This document shows, one piece after another, positions 34,054 through 42,328 of a stretch of DNA of 51,165 nucleotides; position 1 is the first letter of the stretch, and each line of letters starts with the position of its first letter. Origin of the DNA: Deltaproteobacteria bacterium (GTDB taxonomy: Bacteria; Myxococcota_A; UBA9160; JAJDAL01); the NCBI GenBank assembly GCA_029261875.1, contig JAJDAL010000003.1, forward strand, positions 122,815 through 173,979. Reading direction: 5' to 3'. The notes under the pieces were generated by a model. The model ran no database searches and had not been told where the DNA came from. It worked only from the letters and a program-made list of their open reading frames with translations. The translations under genes and the position numbers were made by a program.

Positions 34054-34296
34054 TCAACCCGCGCGAAAGGGTTTCGTCTCGCTTGGCACCCGCGGCGCTG
34101 GATCCATGGCCGCGCGCCGAATTTGCAGATCCGTCTCCGGGAGTCGGGCCCGGACGAGCCCCGCACGGCGTTCCCGCTCGATGGCGACCGCCTGGGAGAC
34201 CTCGCCGGCTTCCACCCAGTGGTGGCACGCAATGGGGGCGATCAACAGGAAGAGCTTTCCAATCGAGAGTCGGCGATGGTCCGGGCGGCGTGCCAT
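34054..34296 (-). CDS. Possible small protein in the gap between badI-like and aldo/keto reductase genes
   Basis: An 80-residue frame begins 31 nt after the badI-like stop and runs in the same direction. It has one moderately hydrophobic stretch (KLFLLIAPIACHHW) and a basic, Arg-rich remainder. The ribosome site before the ATG is weak. It resembles no family I know. The frame could be chance in GC-rich DNA, since other frames are open across the same 315-nt gap. Apart from this frame the gap 34012-34326 shows nothing. Confidence 0.35.
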   Translation of the reverse strand: MARRPDHRRLSIGKLFLLIAPIACHHWVEAGEVSQAVAIERERRAGLVRARLPETDLQIRRAAMDPAPRVPSETKPFRAG

Positions 34297-34326
34297 CCGG
34301 AACGCATCGGCGATCCGGCGCTCTCG

Positions 34327-35109
34327 CTATACGAACTTCCGGAAGTTCGGCGGGCGTTTTTCCGCCAGCGCGGCGACGCCCTCCTTGGCCTCCTCGCTGT
34401 CGTAGTAGAGCGCGACGCCCTGGAAACCCAGGGCGCCGATTCCGCGGATATTTTCGCTGTCCGCATTGAAGGAACGCTTGGCGATCGCGATCGCGGTGGG
34501 GCTTCGTTCCACCAGCTCGCTCGTCCAGCGGTCGACTTCCGCGTCGAGTTCGTCGTCGGGGATGACGGCATTCACCAGTCCCATTTCGAGGGCTTCCGCG
34601 GCACTGTAGCGGCGGCACAGGTACCACATCTCGCGCGCCTTCTTTTCGCCCACGATCCGCGAGAGGTACGCCGTGCCAAATCCGGGGTCGACGGATCCCA
34701 TGCGCGGACCCACTTGCCCGAAGACCGCCGTGTCCGACGCCAGGGTGAGGTCACAGAGGGTGGCGAGCACGTTGCCGCCGCCGATCGCGTAGCCGCGGAC
34801 TTTGGCGACGACGGGTTTGGGGACGTCGCGGATCACCGTGTGGACTTCGTCGATCGGCATTCCGAGTACGCCGCGCCCGCCCTCGTAGGCGCCATCGTGG
34901 CCCGATTGATCTCCGCCGCTGCAAAACGCGCGCGTGCCGGCACCCGTCAACACGATGGCGCCGATCTGCTTGTCGTACCCCGCGTGTTGGAACGCATCGA
35001 TCAGCTCTTCGCAGGTCTTTGCGCGAAACGCATTGTGGACCTGCGGCCGGTTGATGGTGATCGTCACGACGTGGTCGGATTGAGCGTAGGTGATGTCTTC
35101 GTAGTCCAT
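34327..35109 (-). CDS. badI: 2-ketocyclohexanecarboxyl-CoA hydrolase-like crotonase (BadI family)
   Basis: 260 residues. The crotonase core has AFCSGGDQSGHDG and VRGYAIGGGNVLATLCDLTL, forming the oxyanion hole. FGQVGPRMGSVDPGFGTAYL carries the Ser139/Asp141 pair shared with MenB and BadI, and VGEKKAREMWYLCRRYSAAE follows. From memory the whole chain runs parallel to Rhodopseudomonas palustris BadI, which opens the ring of 2-ketocyclohexanecarboxyl-CoA to pimelyl-CoA. The next best guess is a MenB-like naphthoate synthase, less likely because the badH-like gene lies 14 nt upstream on the same strand. Confidence 0.82.
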   Translation of the reverse strand: MDYEDITYAQSDHVVTITINRPQVHNAFRAKTCEELIDAFQHAGYDKQIGAIVLTGAGTRAFCSGGDQSGHDGAYEGGRGVLGMPIDEVHTVIRDVPKPVVAKVRGYAIGGGNVLATLCDLTLASDTAVFGQVGPRMGSVDPGFGTAYLSRIVGEKKAREMWYLCRRYSAAEALEMGLVNAVIPDDELDAEVDRWTSELVERSPTAIAIAKRSFNADSENIRGIGALGFQGVALYYDSEEAKEGVAALAEKRPPNFRKFV

Positions 35110-35123
35110 CGGTCTGGGGTTCC

Positions 35124-35879
35124 TTATCCGTGCATGGTCAGACCACCCGAAACGCTGATGGTCTGACCGGTGATGAAGGCCGCGTCGTCACTCAACAGGA
35201 ACGCGACGAGACCCGGGTAATCTTCGGGTTGTCCGAGCCGTCCCATGGGGATCGCGCGTTCGAGCGCTTTGGCGAGTTTGCCCGAGGGGTCGAAGTTGGC
35301 GAACAGGGGAGTGTCCGAAGGGCCGGGGGAGACGACGTTCACGGGGATCTGTTGGCGCGCCAATTCGCGCGCCAGAGATTTACTGAAGGCGATGATTCCG
35401 CCCTTGCAGGCCGCATAGACGGATTCCCCGGACGAGCCCACGCGTCCGGCATCCGACGCGATGCTGACGATGCGGCCTTCGCCTTGGCGCAGCATGGGCT
35501 CGAGCGCGGCTTTGGTGACGTTCAAGGCGCCGATCAGGTTGATGTCGACCAGCTTGCGCCACAGATCCGGTTCGGTTTCGAGGAAGTTCCCGGCGCGGTC
35601 CCAGCCGGCGTTGTTCACCAATGCCTCGAGTGACCCCGCCTGCGCGACGAAATCGCCGACGGCCTGGTTCACCGCCGAGGCATCGGTGATGTCGACTTCG
35701 TACGCACTGGCCTGGCCGCCGCTGTCGGCGATCGCGCGGGCGGTTCGTTGCGCGCCTTCGCCATCCCGGTCCAGGATTCCGACGACGCAATTTTCGGAGC
35801 CGAGCCGCAGGGCGATCGCCCGACCGATGCCACTCGCGGCACCGGTCACGAGTGTGGTTCTTCCCGCCAAGCCTCGCAT
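35124..35879 (-). CDS. badH: Short-chain dehydrogenase, 2-hydroxycyclohexanecarboxyl-CoA dehydrogenase-like (BadH family)
   Basis: 251 residues of the classical SDR type. The cofactor motif TGAASGIG is at 12-19, NNAG at 89-92, Asn114, and catalytic Ser142, Tyr155, Lys159. Asp37 at the end of strand 2 favours NAD+. IASDAGRVGSSGESVYAACK and the C-terminal ITGQTISVSGGLTMHG are close to R. palustris BadH, which oxidises 2-hydroxycyclohexanecarboxyl-CoA. It sits just upstream of the badI-like gene, the order expected for consecutive steps. A general SDR role cannot be excluded. Confidence 0.8.
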   Translation of the reverse strand: MRGLAGRTTLVTGAASGIGRAIALRLGSENCVVGILDRDGEGAQRTARAIADSGGQASAYEVDITDASAVNQAVGDFVAQAGSLEALVNNAGWDRAGNFLETEPDLWRKLVDINLIGALNVTKAALEPMLRQGEGRIVSIASDAGRVGSSGESVYAACKGGIIAFSKSLARELARQQIPVNVVSPGPSDTPLFANFDPSGKLAKALERAIPMGRLGQPEDYPGLVAFLLSDDAAFITGQTISVSGGLTMHG

Positions 35880-35930
35880 CCGGCCAGCATAGCGCGACCG
35901 GATCGGAGGATTGGCGCTGGGGGCGCGAGC

Positions 35931-36311
35931 CTAGGGACGCTGCGATCGGCGCAGGACGAGGAGGCTCGCCGTTCCGAGCAACACCATGGCGAGCGGAAGC
36001 GGCTCGGGAATGACGGTCATGAAAGTCGCGCTGAAGCTGCCAACGAACCCATCGGCGATGAAGAAATCGTTTCGGCGGTCAGCGGGGTCGAACCCTGGAA
36101 AGGGGCCGATGTCGCTCAGGAATGGATCGCCGTTCAATACGCTGAGGTTGAAACCCAGCGCGTTCTGCTCCGCGGCGAACTGAATGTTCGTCGCGCTCAT
36201 GGCTTCCGTGAAATCGTTTTCTGTCAGGGCATGGGCTTCACCGGCTCCGTGAAGCGCAACCCAAAACAGTGTGAAGAGAAATCCGACCGACAGCGCAATT
36301 CGACGACCCAT
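35931..36311 (-). CDS. Small secreted PEP-CTERM protein
   Basis: 126 residues from the ATG at 36311 with GGAGG 7 nt upstream. Residues 1-29 are a signal peptide ending EAHA. The C-terminus has VIPEPLPLAMVLLGTASLL followed by LRRSQRP, a classical PEP-CTERM tag (IPEP, hydrophobic span, basic end), which exosortase recognises. The mature part is only about 70 residues (AEQNALGFNLSVLNGDPF) and has no known domain. Probably delivered to the cell surface with exopolysaccharide. Confidence 0.85.
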   Translation of the reverse strand: MGRRIALSVGFLFTLFWVALHGAGEAHALTENDFTEAMSATNIQFAAEQNALGFNLSVLNGDPFLSDIGPFPGFDPADRRNDFFIADGFVGSFSATFMTVIPEPLPLAMVLLGTASLLVLRRSQRP

Positions 36312-36369
36312 ACCGCTACCTCCAATACACCCGCCGGAGGCACCATAGCAAGGCGGGATGGGGGGATCC

Positions 36370-37242
36370 TTACGATGCCGGAGCCGGTTCCGGACCCAGC
36401 AACAGCGTCGCGACACCGTGGGTCTCGCCGCGAACCGTGCACACGCGGGTTCCGGGCTTCATGCCGGCGCGGACCGAAGAAACGTCGATTCCCGCAGCCG
36501 CGATGCGTTCACGCGCGCGCTCGACGCTATCGACCCGATAGGAGATTCCCCAGAAGAAATCCTCCTCCGGGGGCTTGGGGTCGTTCAGGACCGAGGCGAT
36601 TTCGACCGTGATACCTCCGACACGAAAGAACAGCAGGCGAAGTCCGCGCGCGTCGAATCGCTTGTCGAGGGCCAGGCGCAGTCCCAATTGATCGCCATAG
36701 AGCGTGCGGGCCGCATCGGGGTCGCCGCTTCGCACGACCACGTGATCGACGGCGTGAATGCAGCTGCCGTCGTTCGTTGCGGGCAGGGTGAGTTCGAGGC
36801 CGGGGCTGTCGGGGTCGTGTTCGATGGCGAAGATCGGGACGCCGCGCGTATTCGCCGGCGCGATGTGGACGTTGTGCCAGCGGCGAACGCTCTGGGTTTC
36901 CGAATCGCGGCCTTCCCCGGCGGCGGGACCCTCGGCGCTGAGACCGCGTTCGTTGAAGGCGGCCGCACACTTCGTGGCGTCTTCGGTTCCGAACGCCAGG
37001 GCGAGCGGACCCTCGCCATGGGAGTCCAGGCGTTGGCGCAAAACTTCGGCCAGACCCCCTTCGGCTTCGGGTGCGATCAGCTCGAGGTAGGTGTTGTCCA
37101 GGGCGAAGAGCGCGTTGGCGGTTCCCAGGGCGGGGTGGCGACCGCGCCAGCTTGCCGGGCGACCGAGGAGTCGGGTGTAATCGGCGTTCGCCTGTTCGAG
37201 ATCATTGACGACGACCACGATGTGGTCGAGGGCATTCAGCAC
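36370..37242 (-). CDS. Two-domain VOC (glyoxalase-like) protein
   Basis: 290 residues with two VOC halves. The N-terminal half (LDHIVVVVNDLEQANADYTR) is glyoxalase_3-like, and TYLELIAPEAEGG carries the likely metal-side Glu. The second half starts IHAVDHVVVRSGDPDAARTL, with ITVEIA at its end. His and Glu residues are at the expected metal positions in both halves, so an isomerase or dioxygenase-type chemistry is possible. It lies 22 nt after the sulfotransferase gene on the same strand, probably cotranscribed. Substrate unknown. Confidence 0.85.
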   Translation of the reverse strand: MLNALDHIVVVVNDLEQANADYTRLLGRPASWRGRHPALGTANALFALDNTYLELIAPEAEGGLAEVLRQRLDSHGEGPLALAFGTEDATKCAAAFNERGLSAEGPAAGEGRDSETQSVRRWHNVHIAPANTRGVPIFAIEHDPDSPGLELTLPATNDGSCIHAVDHVVVRSGDPDAARTLYGDQLGLRLALDKRFDARGLRLLFFRVGGITVEIASVLNDPKPPEEDFFWGISYRVDSVERARERIAAAGIDVSSVRAGMKPGTRVCTVRGETHGVATLLLGPEPAPAS

Positions 37243-37264
37243 GCGAATCCTCCTTGGCGGCGGT

Positions 37265-38518
37265 TCAGACGTCGCTTTCTTCGGGGATGTCGAAACGGCT
37301 CTGGTATGGGGCGAAGCGCTTGCGCTCGCGCGCGGGATCCAGTCCGTAGTCGGCCACGCGATAGCGGTGGCTGCCGTGTTTGTCGCGCGGGTTGGCGGCG
37401 AGAAAGGCCCGCATGCGTTCTTCGGCTTCGCGACTCAATTCCATTTCGAAGTGGTCGTAGATGCGGCGAACCGCGCCGAGCTCGTCCGCCATGAAGTCGC
37501 GGAACTGGATGTCGAGTACGCGGTCGTCGCCCAGCTTGCGTTCCTCGCGTACCTGCATCGCGTGCTCGAGTCCGCGCGCGAGTCGCGGAGCCCAGTCCGC
37601 ACCGACTTCCCCGCGATCCACGTCGTCGCTGGCGAGGCCGCGCAATAGGGTGACCAGGCTTGCCAGGGAGGCGGCGACGCGCAGGGGGTCGCGATGGGTT
37701 TGGACGATTCGCGCATCGGGATACTCGTCGAGCATGGCGTCCAAGTGCCATAGATGGGCGGGGGACTTCAGAACCCAACGCTCGCCCGGACAGCGCCATT
37801 GAAAATACTGGAGCTGGCGACGATGGCCGCGATAGATGGGGCGCATATCGGCCCGCTCGAGCCAGGCCTGGTAACTCGGCACCCGGTGTTGGGTGTGGAA
37901 AATCATCGTCGCAAAATCGTGCGCCATCAAGGTGACGCATTCCTGGGGAAGTTCCGCGGCCATGGGGTGCATCTGCTTGAAGCCCGGCACCAGTCGATCC
38001 ACGCCGGCCAGGTGCTTGTCGACTTCCGCGATGCGGGGATCCGTTCGATAGGTGGCGCGTTCCGGGGGCGGCCAGGGGCGCATGGCTTCCCAACTCGACG
38101 GGACCCGGTTGGCGGGATCCTGGCCGAAGAGTTCGTGGAGGATCGACGTGCCCGTACGCGGCAATCCCAGAATGAAGAGCGGTTGGCGCACCGGCGCGGC
38201 TTCGATTTCGGGATGTCGTTTCCAGGTGTCGACCAGATGCAAGCGATTCTCGAGTAGGCGCAGGCAATCCGAGCCGGCGATCTGGCGACCCAGAGCCGTA
38301 AGGCGCGCTTCCGTGTCGAGGGAGCGAAGGTAGACATCCAACGGTTCCCGAAATGCGGCGTCGCCGAAATCCCGTAGTTGCGTGTGGCGGCTGGCCCGGC
38401 GCAGGAGCGATTCGGGGTCGAGGGAGAGGACGGGCACCCCAAGGGATCGCAATAGAGCGCTGGTCGGTCCAACGATCCGGTTGAATGCGCGAATGGGGAG
38501 GGGGGATTCCTGCGGCAT
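37265..38518 (-). CDS. Sulfotransferase family protein
   Basis: 417 residues. The 5'-phosphosulfate loop is FILGLPRTGTSILHEL, with LGLPRTGTS at 117-125. The 3'-phosphate region is ARIVQTHRDPLRVAASLASL, and WVLKSPAHLWHLDAML lies just before it. These match the Sulfotransfer_3-type enzymes that use PAPS and are numerous in this sort of genome. No signal peptide. It is divergent from the di-iron gene with 62 nt between starts and precedes a VOC gene. Acceptor unknown. Confidence 0.9.
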   Translation of the reverse strand: MPQESPLPIRAFNRIVGPTSALLRSLGVPVLSLDPESLLRRASRHTQLRDFGDAAFREPLDVYLRSLDTEARLTALGRQIAGSDCLRLLENRLHLVDTWKRHPEIEAAPVRQPLFILGLPRTGTSILHELFGQDPANRVPSSWEAMRPWPPPERATYRTDPRIAEVDKHLAGVDRLVPGFKQMHPMAAELPQECVTLMAHDFATMIFHTQHRVPSYQAWLERADMRPIYRGHRRQLQYFQWRCPGERWVLKSPAHLWHLDAMLDEYPDARIVQTHRDPLRVAASLASLVTLLRGLASDDVDRGEVGADWAPRLARGLEHAMQVREERKLGDDRVLDIQFRDFMADELGAVRRIYDHFEMELSREAEERMRAFLAANPRDKHGSHRYRVADYGLDPARERKRFAPYQSRFDIPEESDV

Positions 38519-38580
38519 CGCGGGTCACGATGACGGGCGGGTCCGCCGACGTCAAGCAGGGGCCGCGCTACTCTGTCCCC

Positions 38581-39684
38581 ATGGCGACACCCTCCCTCCC
38601 CGAAAAGCATCCGGTCCAGACCGACGGCGTGAAAGCCGCCATGACGGCCATTTACACCTGGAACTATGACTCCGAGATCGACCAGGTCCGCACCCTGTAC
38701 GCGAATGCGCTGGAGCGGCAGTGGATCTCTCTGCGGGATCTCGACTGGGATGCGGAGATCGACCGCCAGGCATTTACCGAAACCTTCACCATGGGCGGCC
38801 TCCCCATCGACGAGACCGAATTCTGGAAGTCCCTGAGCCTGGAAACGCGTTGGAACGTGGCCCGTACCTCGGCGGCCTTCATGCTGTCGAACTTTCTTCA
38901 CGGCGAGCAGGGGGCCTTGATGGTGGCGGGCCAGTTGGTGAACGCCGTGCCCCACATGGACGCCAAGTTCTACGCCGCGACCCAAACCATGGACGAAGCG
39001 CGCCACGTCGAAGTGTTTGCGGCCTACATCCAGAAGCTGGGTGAAATCCACGAGATCACCCCGGGCCTCAAAGACCTGCTCGACAACGTGATCGGCACGG
39101 AAAACTGGATGTTCAAAGCCGTGGGCATGCAGGTCGTGACCGAAGGCTTGGCGTTGTACTTGTTCCGCGACATGCGCAACCAGACGAGTGAGCCGTTGCT
39201 CAAGAAACTCCTCACCTATGTGTCGCGCGACGAGGCGCGCCATACCGGCTACGGGATCAAGTATTTGAATCACGTCGTGCCGAGCCTCAGTGAGAGCGAG
39301 AATCGCGAACTCCAGGATTTTGCCTTCGAGGCCACGCGCCTCGTCATGGCGTCGCGGGCGGGGCTCAGCATGCGGGATCGCGTGATGGCCATGTGGGCGG
39401 ACGCCGGAGTGGATCCCAGCGAAGCGCTCACCCGACTTGCGAGCGAGCGCGGCATCGTGGCTCGGCAACTGCAGAAAACCGGGGGCCGCTACGGACCCGT
39501 CAGCGGATTCATCATTCCGACGCTGCGCAACATCGGTCTCTACAGCGATCGCACGGCGGGCTACTTCAAAGAAATGTGGACGCAGACCCAGGGAGCCGAC
39601 GCAGCGCAACGCTACGCGAGCTCCGATGTGGATCTTCCGGAAGATCTCGAAGCCTGGGTGAACGAGGGCTACGAGAGCCTGTGA
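38581..39684 (+). CDS. Ferritin-like di-iron protein (ribonucleotide-reductase-like fold)
   Basis: 367 residues from the ATG at 38581; the ribosome site is weak and an internal ATG at 38641 is possible. Candidate iron ligands are Glu109 (HGEQG), Glu139 and His142 (DEARH), Glu188 (VTEGLAL), Glu218 and His221 (RDEARH). Two DEARH motifs in helices with a separate Glu are typical of RNR R2-like and N-oxygenase/desaturase-like proteins. It is not a true ribonucleotide reductase subunit. It sits 10 nt before the acyl-CoA dehydrogenase gene, so an oxidation on an acyl-CoA or lipid is a fair guess, but unproven. Confidence 0.85.
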   Translation: MATPSLPEKHPVQTDGVKAAMTAIYTWNYDSEIDQVRTLYANALERQWISLRDLDWDAEIDRQAFTETFTMGGLPIDETEFWKSLSLETRWNVARTSAAFMLSNFLHGEQGALMVAGQLVNAVPHMDAKFYAATQTMDEARHVEVFAAYIQKLGEIHEITPGLKDLLDNVIGTENWMFKAVGMQVVTEGLALYLFRDMRNQTSEPLLKKLLTYVSRDEARHTGYGIKYLNHVVPSLSESENRELQDFAFEATRLVMASRAGLSMRDRVMAMWADAGVDPSEALTRLASERGIVARQLQKTGGRYGPVSGFIIPTLRNIGLYSDRTAGYFKEMWTQTQGADAAQRYASSDVDLPEDLEAWVNEGYESL

Positions 39685-39694
39685 GGAAGACAAC

Positions 39695-40912
39695 ATGATC
39701 GAGTGGAGTGAACAACATCAGATGATCCGCGACGCGGTGCGGCGCTTCATCGACGCGGAAATCGTCCCCAACCTGGAAGAACTCGAACACGGCACGACGC
39801 CTCCCTACGACGTGTTGCGCAAGATGTTCAAGACGTTCGGTATGGACGAGATGGCGCGTACGCGCTTCGAGAAGCAGATCGCCGCGGAGAAAGCCAACGC
39901 GGGCAAGCCCGAATCCGGCGATCGCAAAGGGCGGGGCGACGCCGTCGCGATGCAGATGATCCCCATCATCGAATTGTGCCGGTATTGCCCGGGGATGGTG
40001 ACCGCCATGGGGGTGAGCGTTGGGCTCGCCGCCGGCGCCGTCATGTCCAAAGGCACCACCGCGCAAAAGGAACGCTGGGGACTCGAGTTGTTGACCCTGG
40101 AGAAGATCGGGGCCTGGGCGATCACCGAGCCGGGCTCCGGGTCCGACGCCTTTGGAAGCATGCGAGCGACGGCGCGGCGCGACGGCGACGACTACGTGCT
40201 CAACGGCAACAAGACCTTCATCACCAACGGACCGTTTGCGGACACCATCGTCTTCATCTGCAAGTTGGAAGAAGACGGCGTGGCGGCCGAGGATCGCAAG
40301 GTGCTGACGTTCGTGCTCGAACGCGGCATGGCGGGGCTCACCCAATCGAAGCCCATGCGGAAGATGGGTCTGCACTCCTCACCCACCGGCGAGCTGTTTC
40401 TGCAGGATGTGCGGGTTTCCAAGGATCGGCTTTTGGGAGAGACCGAGGATTCCGGATCGCGCAAGGGAGCGAAGCAGACCTTTTCGGTCGAGCGGACCGG
40501 TGTGGCGTCCATGGCCCTGGGGATCGTCGACCGCTGCCTCGAACTCTCGCTCGCCTACGCGAAAGAGCGCGTTCAATTCGGTCGACCCATCGGCGAATTT
40601 CAATTGATCCAGCTGAAGCTGGCGAAGATGGAAGTCGCGCGCATGAATCTTCAGAACATGGTGTTTCGCCAGATCGAACTCGCCGAACAGGGACAGGGGC
40701 CGACGCTGGCCGAGGCTTCGGCGATGAAGCTCTATTCCGCGCAAGCCGCCATGGATGTCGCACTGGAGGCCGTCCAGGTCTACGGCGGAAACGGCTACAT
40801 GGCCGAATACCAGGTGGAACAGCTGTGCCGGGATGCGAAGGTATTGCAGATCTACGCCGGGACCGACGAGATCCAGACCTCACAAATCGCCCGAGACCTG
40901 TTGAGTCGCTAG
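39695..40912 (+). CDS. Acyl-CoA dehydrogenase
   Basis: 405 residues with GAGGAAG before the ATG. WAITEPGSGSDAFGSM (141-156) is the flavin/substrate signature, and VYGGNGYMAEYQVEQLCRDA with IYAGTDEIQ closes the C-terminal helical domain. The usual catalytic Glu of MCAD-type enzymes would lie at position 388, where Ala stands; Glu266 in SVERTGVA is at the place used by isovaleryl-CoA and long-chain enzymes. An insertion of about 30 basic residues (56-85) separates the first helices. Probably active on branched, cyclic or long acyl-CoA. It is cotranscribed with the di-iron gene. Confidence 0.92.
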   Translation: MIEWSEQHQMIRDAVRRFIDAEIVPNLEELEHGTTPPYDVLRKMFKTFGMDEMARTRFEKQIAAEKANAGKPESGDRKGRGDAVAMQMIPIIELCRYCPGMVTAMGVSVGLAAGAVMSKGTTAQKERWGLELLTLEKIGAWAITEPGSGSDAFGSMRATARRDGDDYVLNGNKTFITNGPFADTIVFICKLEEDGVAAEDRKVLTFVLERGMAGLTQSKPMRKMGLHSSPTGELFLQDVRVSKDRLLGETEDSGSRKGAKQTFSVERTGVASMALGIVDRCLELSLAYAKERVQFGRPIGEFQLIQLKLAKMEVARMNLQNMVFRQIELAEQGQGPTLAEASAMKLYSAQAAMDVALEAVQVYGGNGYMAEYQVEQLCRDAKVLQIYAGTDEIQTSQIARDLLSR

Positions 40913-40927
40913 GGCGTCGCGGTCCGA

Positions 40928-41800
40928 TTAGCCGCCGGAGAGCGCGGCTCCGCCCACGCCGATCAAGACGGCTCCCAGGACGAACGCCATCATGATGGCC
41001 GTCAGGAACACGGTCCACAGGATGTAGATCCAAAGGCCGCGCACGGGTCCCACGCCGAGGAACTTCGAGAGAATCGCGACGTTGATGACCAGCGGGAGGA
41101 GCGAGGTCAGCGCCTGGAGGGTCGGGGATTGCATCGCGAGCATCCAGGCCGCGGGACCCTCGACACCCTCTTGCACGACCATCAAGGGCCACAACAGAAC
41201 GACGAGTCCCACCACGCCGATGCCACTCAAGCTTTGCAGCATGATGATTCCGTAGGCGCGTTTGAAACTCGGGACTTCCGGTCCGCCGACTTTGCACGCC
41301 AACTTCAGAATCAACGCGGAGAAGACCGCGGCGAGCAAGACGATGAGCACGGTGATGCCGACCACGGCTGCGATGCCCATGGCCGCGATAGTCCCCAGGG
41401 CCGCCATGGCGTCGAGCAGGATCGGGTTGCCGCCGGCTTGCCCGTCGCCCTCACCACCGGCCATGAAGCCTTCCAAGTTGGAGAATTGCGCTTCCATCTC
41501 TTGGAGCTGTTCGGGAGTGAGGCCTTGGATCGAGTCCGGAGCGAGGCCCCCCTCGAAGGCGTGCTCGTCCAGCGCGGGCGTCTCCGCTTCGTAGGCTTCC
41601 CATTCGACGCCGGTGTCGTCGCCCAGGACTTCGCCTGGCTCCGACATTTCCACTACCTCGGCTCCGTGTTGCGCCGGAGGCGTATTGGAAAGGTGGGTGA
41701 TGCCGTGTTCGTCGACGTACTTGTAGATTTCCGCATCCACACCCCCTGCGAAGAGGAGCGTGAGTGCGACGACGGAAAGCGAAAGGCGAAATGCGCGCAT
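40928..41800 (-). CDS. Membrane protein with N-terminal DUF4124 domain
   Basis: 290 residues. A signal peptide (1-23) precedes the DUF4124 motif EIYKYVDEHGITHLSNTPP. An acidic linker follows (about 50-115). From residue 128 on there are five hydrophobic spans, including AAVVGITVLIVLLAAVFSAL and VVGLVVLLWPLMVV. DUF4124 is usually found alone or with short periplasmic partners, so the attached Yip1-like membrane part is less common. It converges with the acyl-CoA dehydrogenase gene, with 15 nt between stops. Function unknown. Confidence 0.82.
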   Translation of the reverse strand: MRAFRLSLSVVALTLLFAGGVDAEIYKYVDEHGITHLSNTPPAQHGAEVVEMSEPGEVLGDDTGVEWEAYEAETPALDEHAFEGGLAPDSIQGLTPEQLQEMEAQFSNLEGFMAGGEGDGQAGGNPILLDAMAALGTIAAMGIAAVVGITVLIVLLAAVFSALILKLACKVGGPEVPSFKRAYGIIMLQSLSGIGVVGLVVLLWPLMVVQEGVEGPAAWMLAMQSPTLQALTSLLPLVINVAILSKFLGVGPVRGLWIYILWTVFLTAIMMAFVLGAVLIGVGGAALSGG

Positions 41801-41843
41801 CCGAAGACGATCGTCGTTGCGGCGCAGCGACTTGAGGTGCCGG

Positions 41844-42068
41844 CTAACGGCGGAGGAATTCTTTGGGCGGCGTATCGCGGAAGGATCCGGTCAATTTCGC
41901 CCGACCGGTCTCGAGCATGCGGCTCACGGTCGTCACGACTTCCTCGTCGTCATTGGCGACTTCACTGAGCACGAAAACGAGTTCCAGGAGGGTCGTATGG
42001 AGTACCCGCTTCGAGTCGGTCTGGGACTCGGTCGGATAGGCGATTTCAGGAGAAGCACTGAGTCGCAT
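41844..42068 (-). CDS. Small soluble protein of unknown function
   Basis: 74 residues, mostly alpha-helical by composition (TLLELVFVLSEVANDDEEVV). It has no Cys, signal peptide or known motif. The length and acidic-amphipathic helix suggest a small partner or regulator. No good ribosome site is seen before the ATG. It lies upstream of the DUF4124 gene on the same strand (43 nt gap). Confidence 0.55.
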   Translation of the reverse strand: MRLSASPEIAYPTESQTDSKRVLHTTLLELVFVLSEVANDDEEVVTTVSRMLETGRAKLTGSFRDTPPKEFLRR

Positions 42069-42253
42069 GATGCACGGAGAAGGTGCATCGGTTGTGCCAG
42101 CGAAAGGGGGGGCTGGTGCAATCTGCGGGCTCTAGGGGGAGGAGGGAGGCACCGAATTTGGACAGGGTGGGGAACCTGCGCCACAGGGCGCAATTCTCTT
42201 CACGGTTGCGGACCTGCGGCGCTCGGAGGAGGCGCGCCGCCGGGGGGCGCGGG

Positions 42254-42328
42254 CTACTCGCTTGCCGTCGCGACGCCGTAAAGCGCCAAGAAGAACAGTC
42301 CAAACAAGAGCAGAGTCGTGAACAGCAT
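42254..42328 (-). CDS. Possible 24-residue single-span membrane peptide
   Basis: The frame MLFTTLLLFGLFFLALYGVA plus TASE is almost wholly hydrophobic and ends at TAG. GAGGG lies 6 nt upstream of the ATG, a better ribosome site than many longer genes here have. It is too short for usual gene calls. Surrounding DNA is AT-richer than the rest of the window and shows no other gene. It could be a real small membrane protein or chance. Confidence 0.4.
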   Translation of the reverse strand: MLFTTLLLFGLFFLALYGVATASE

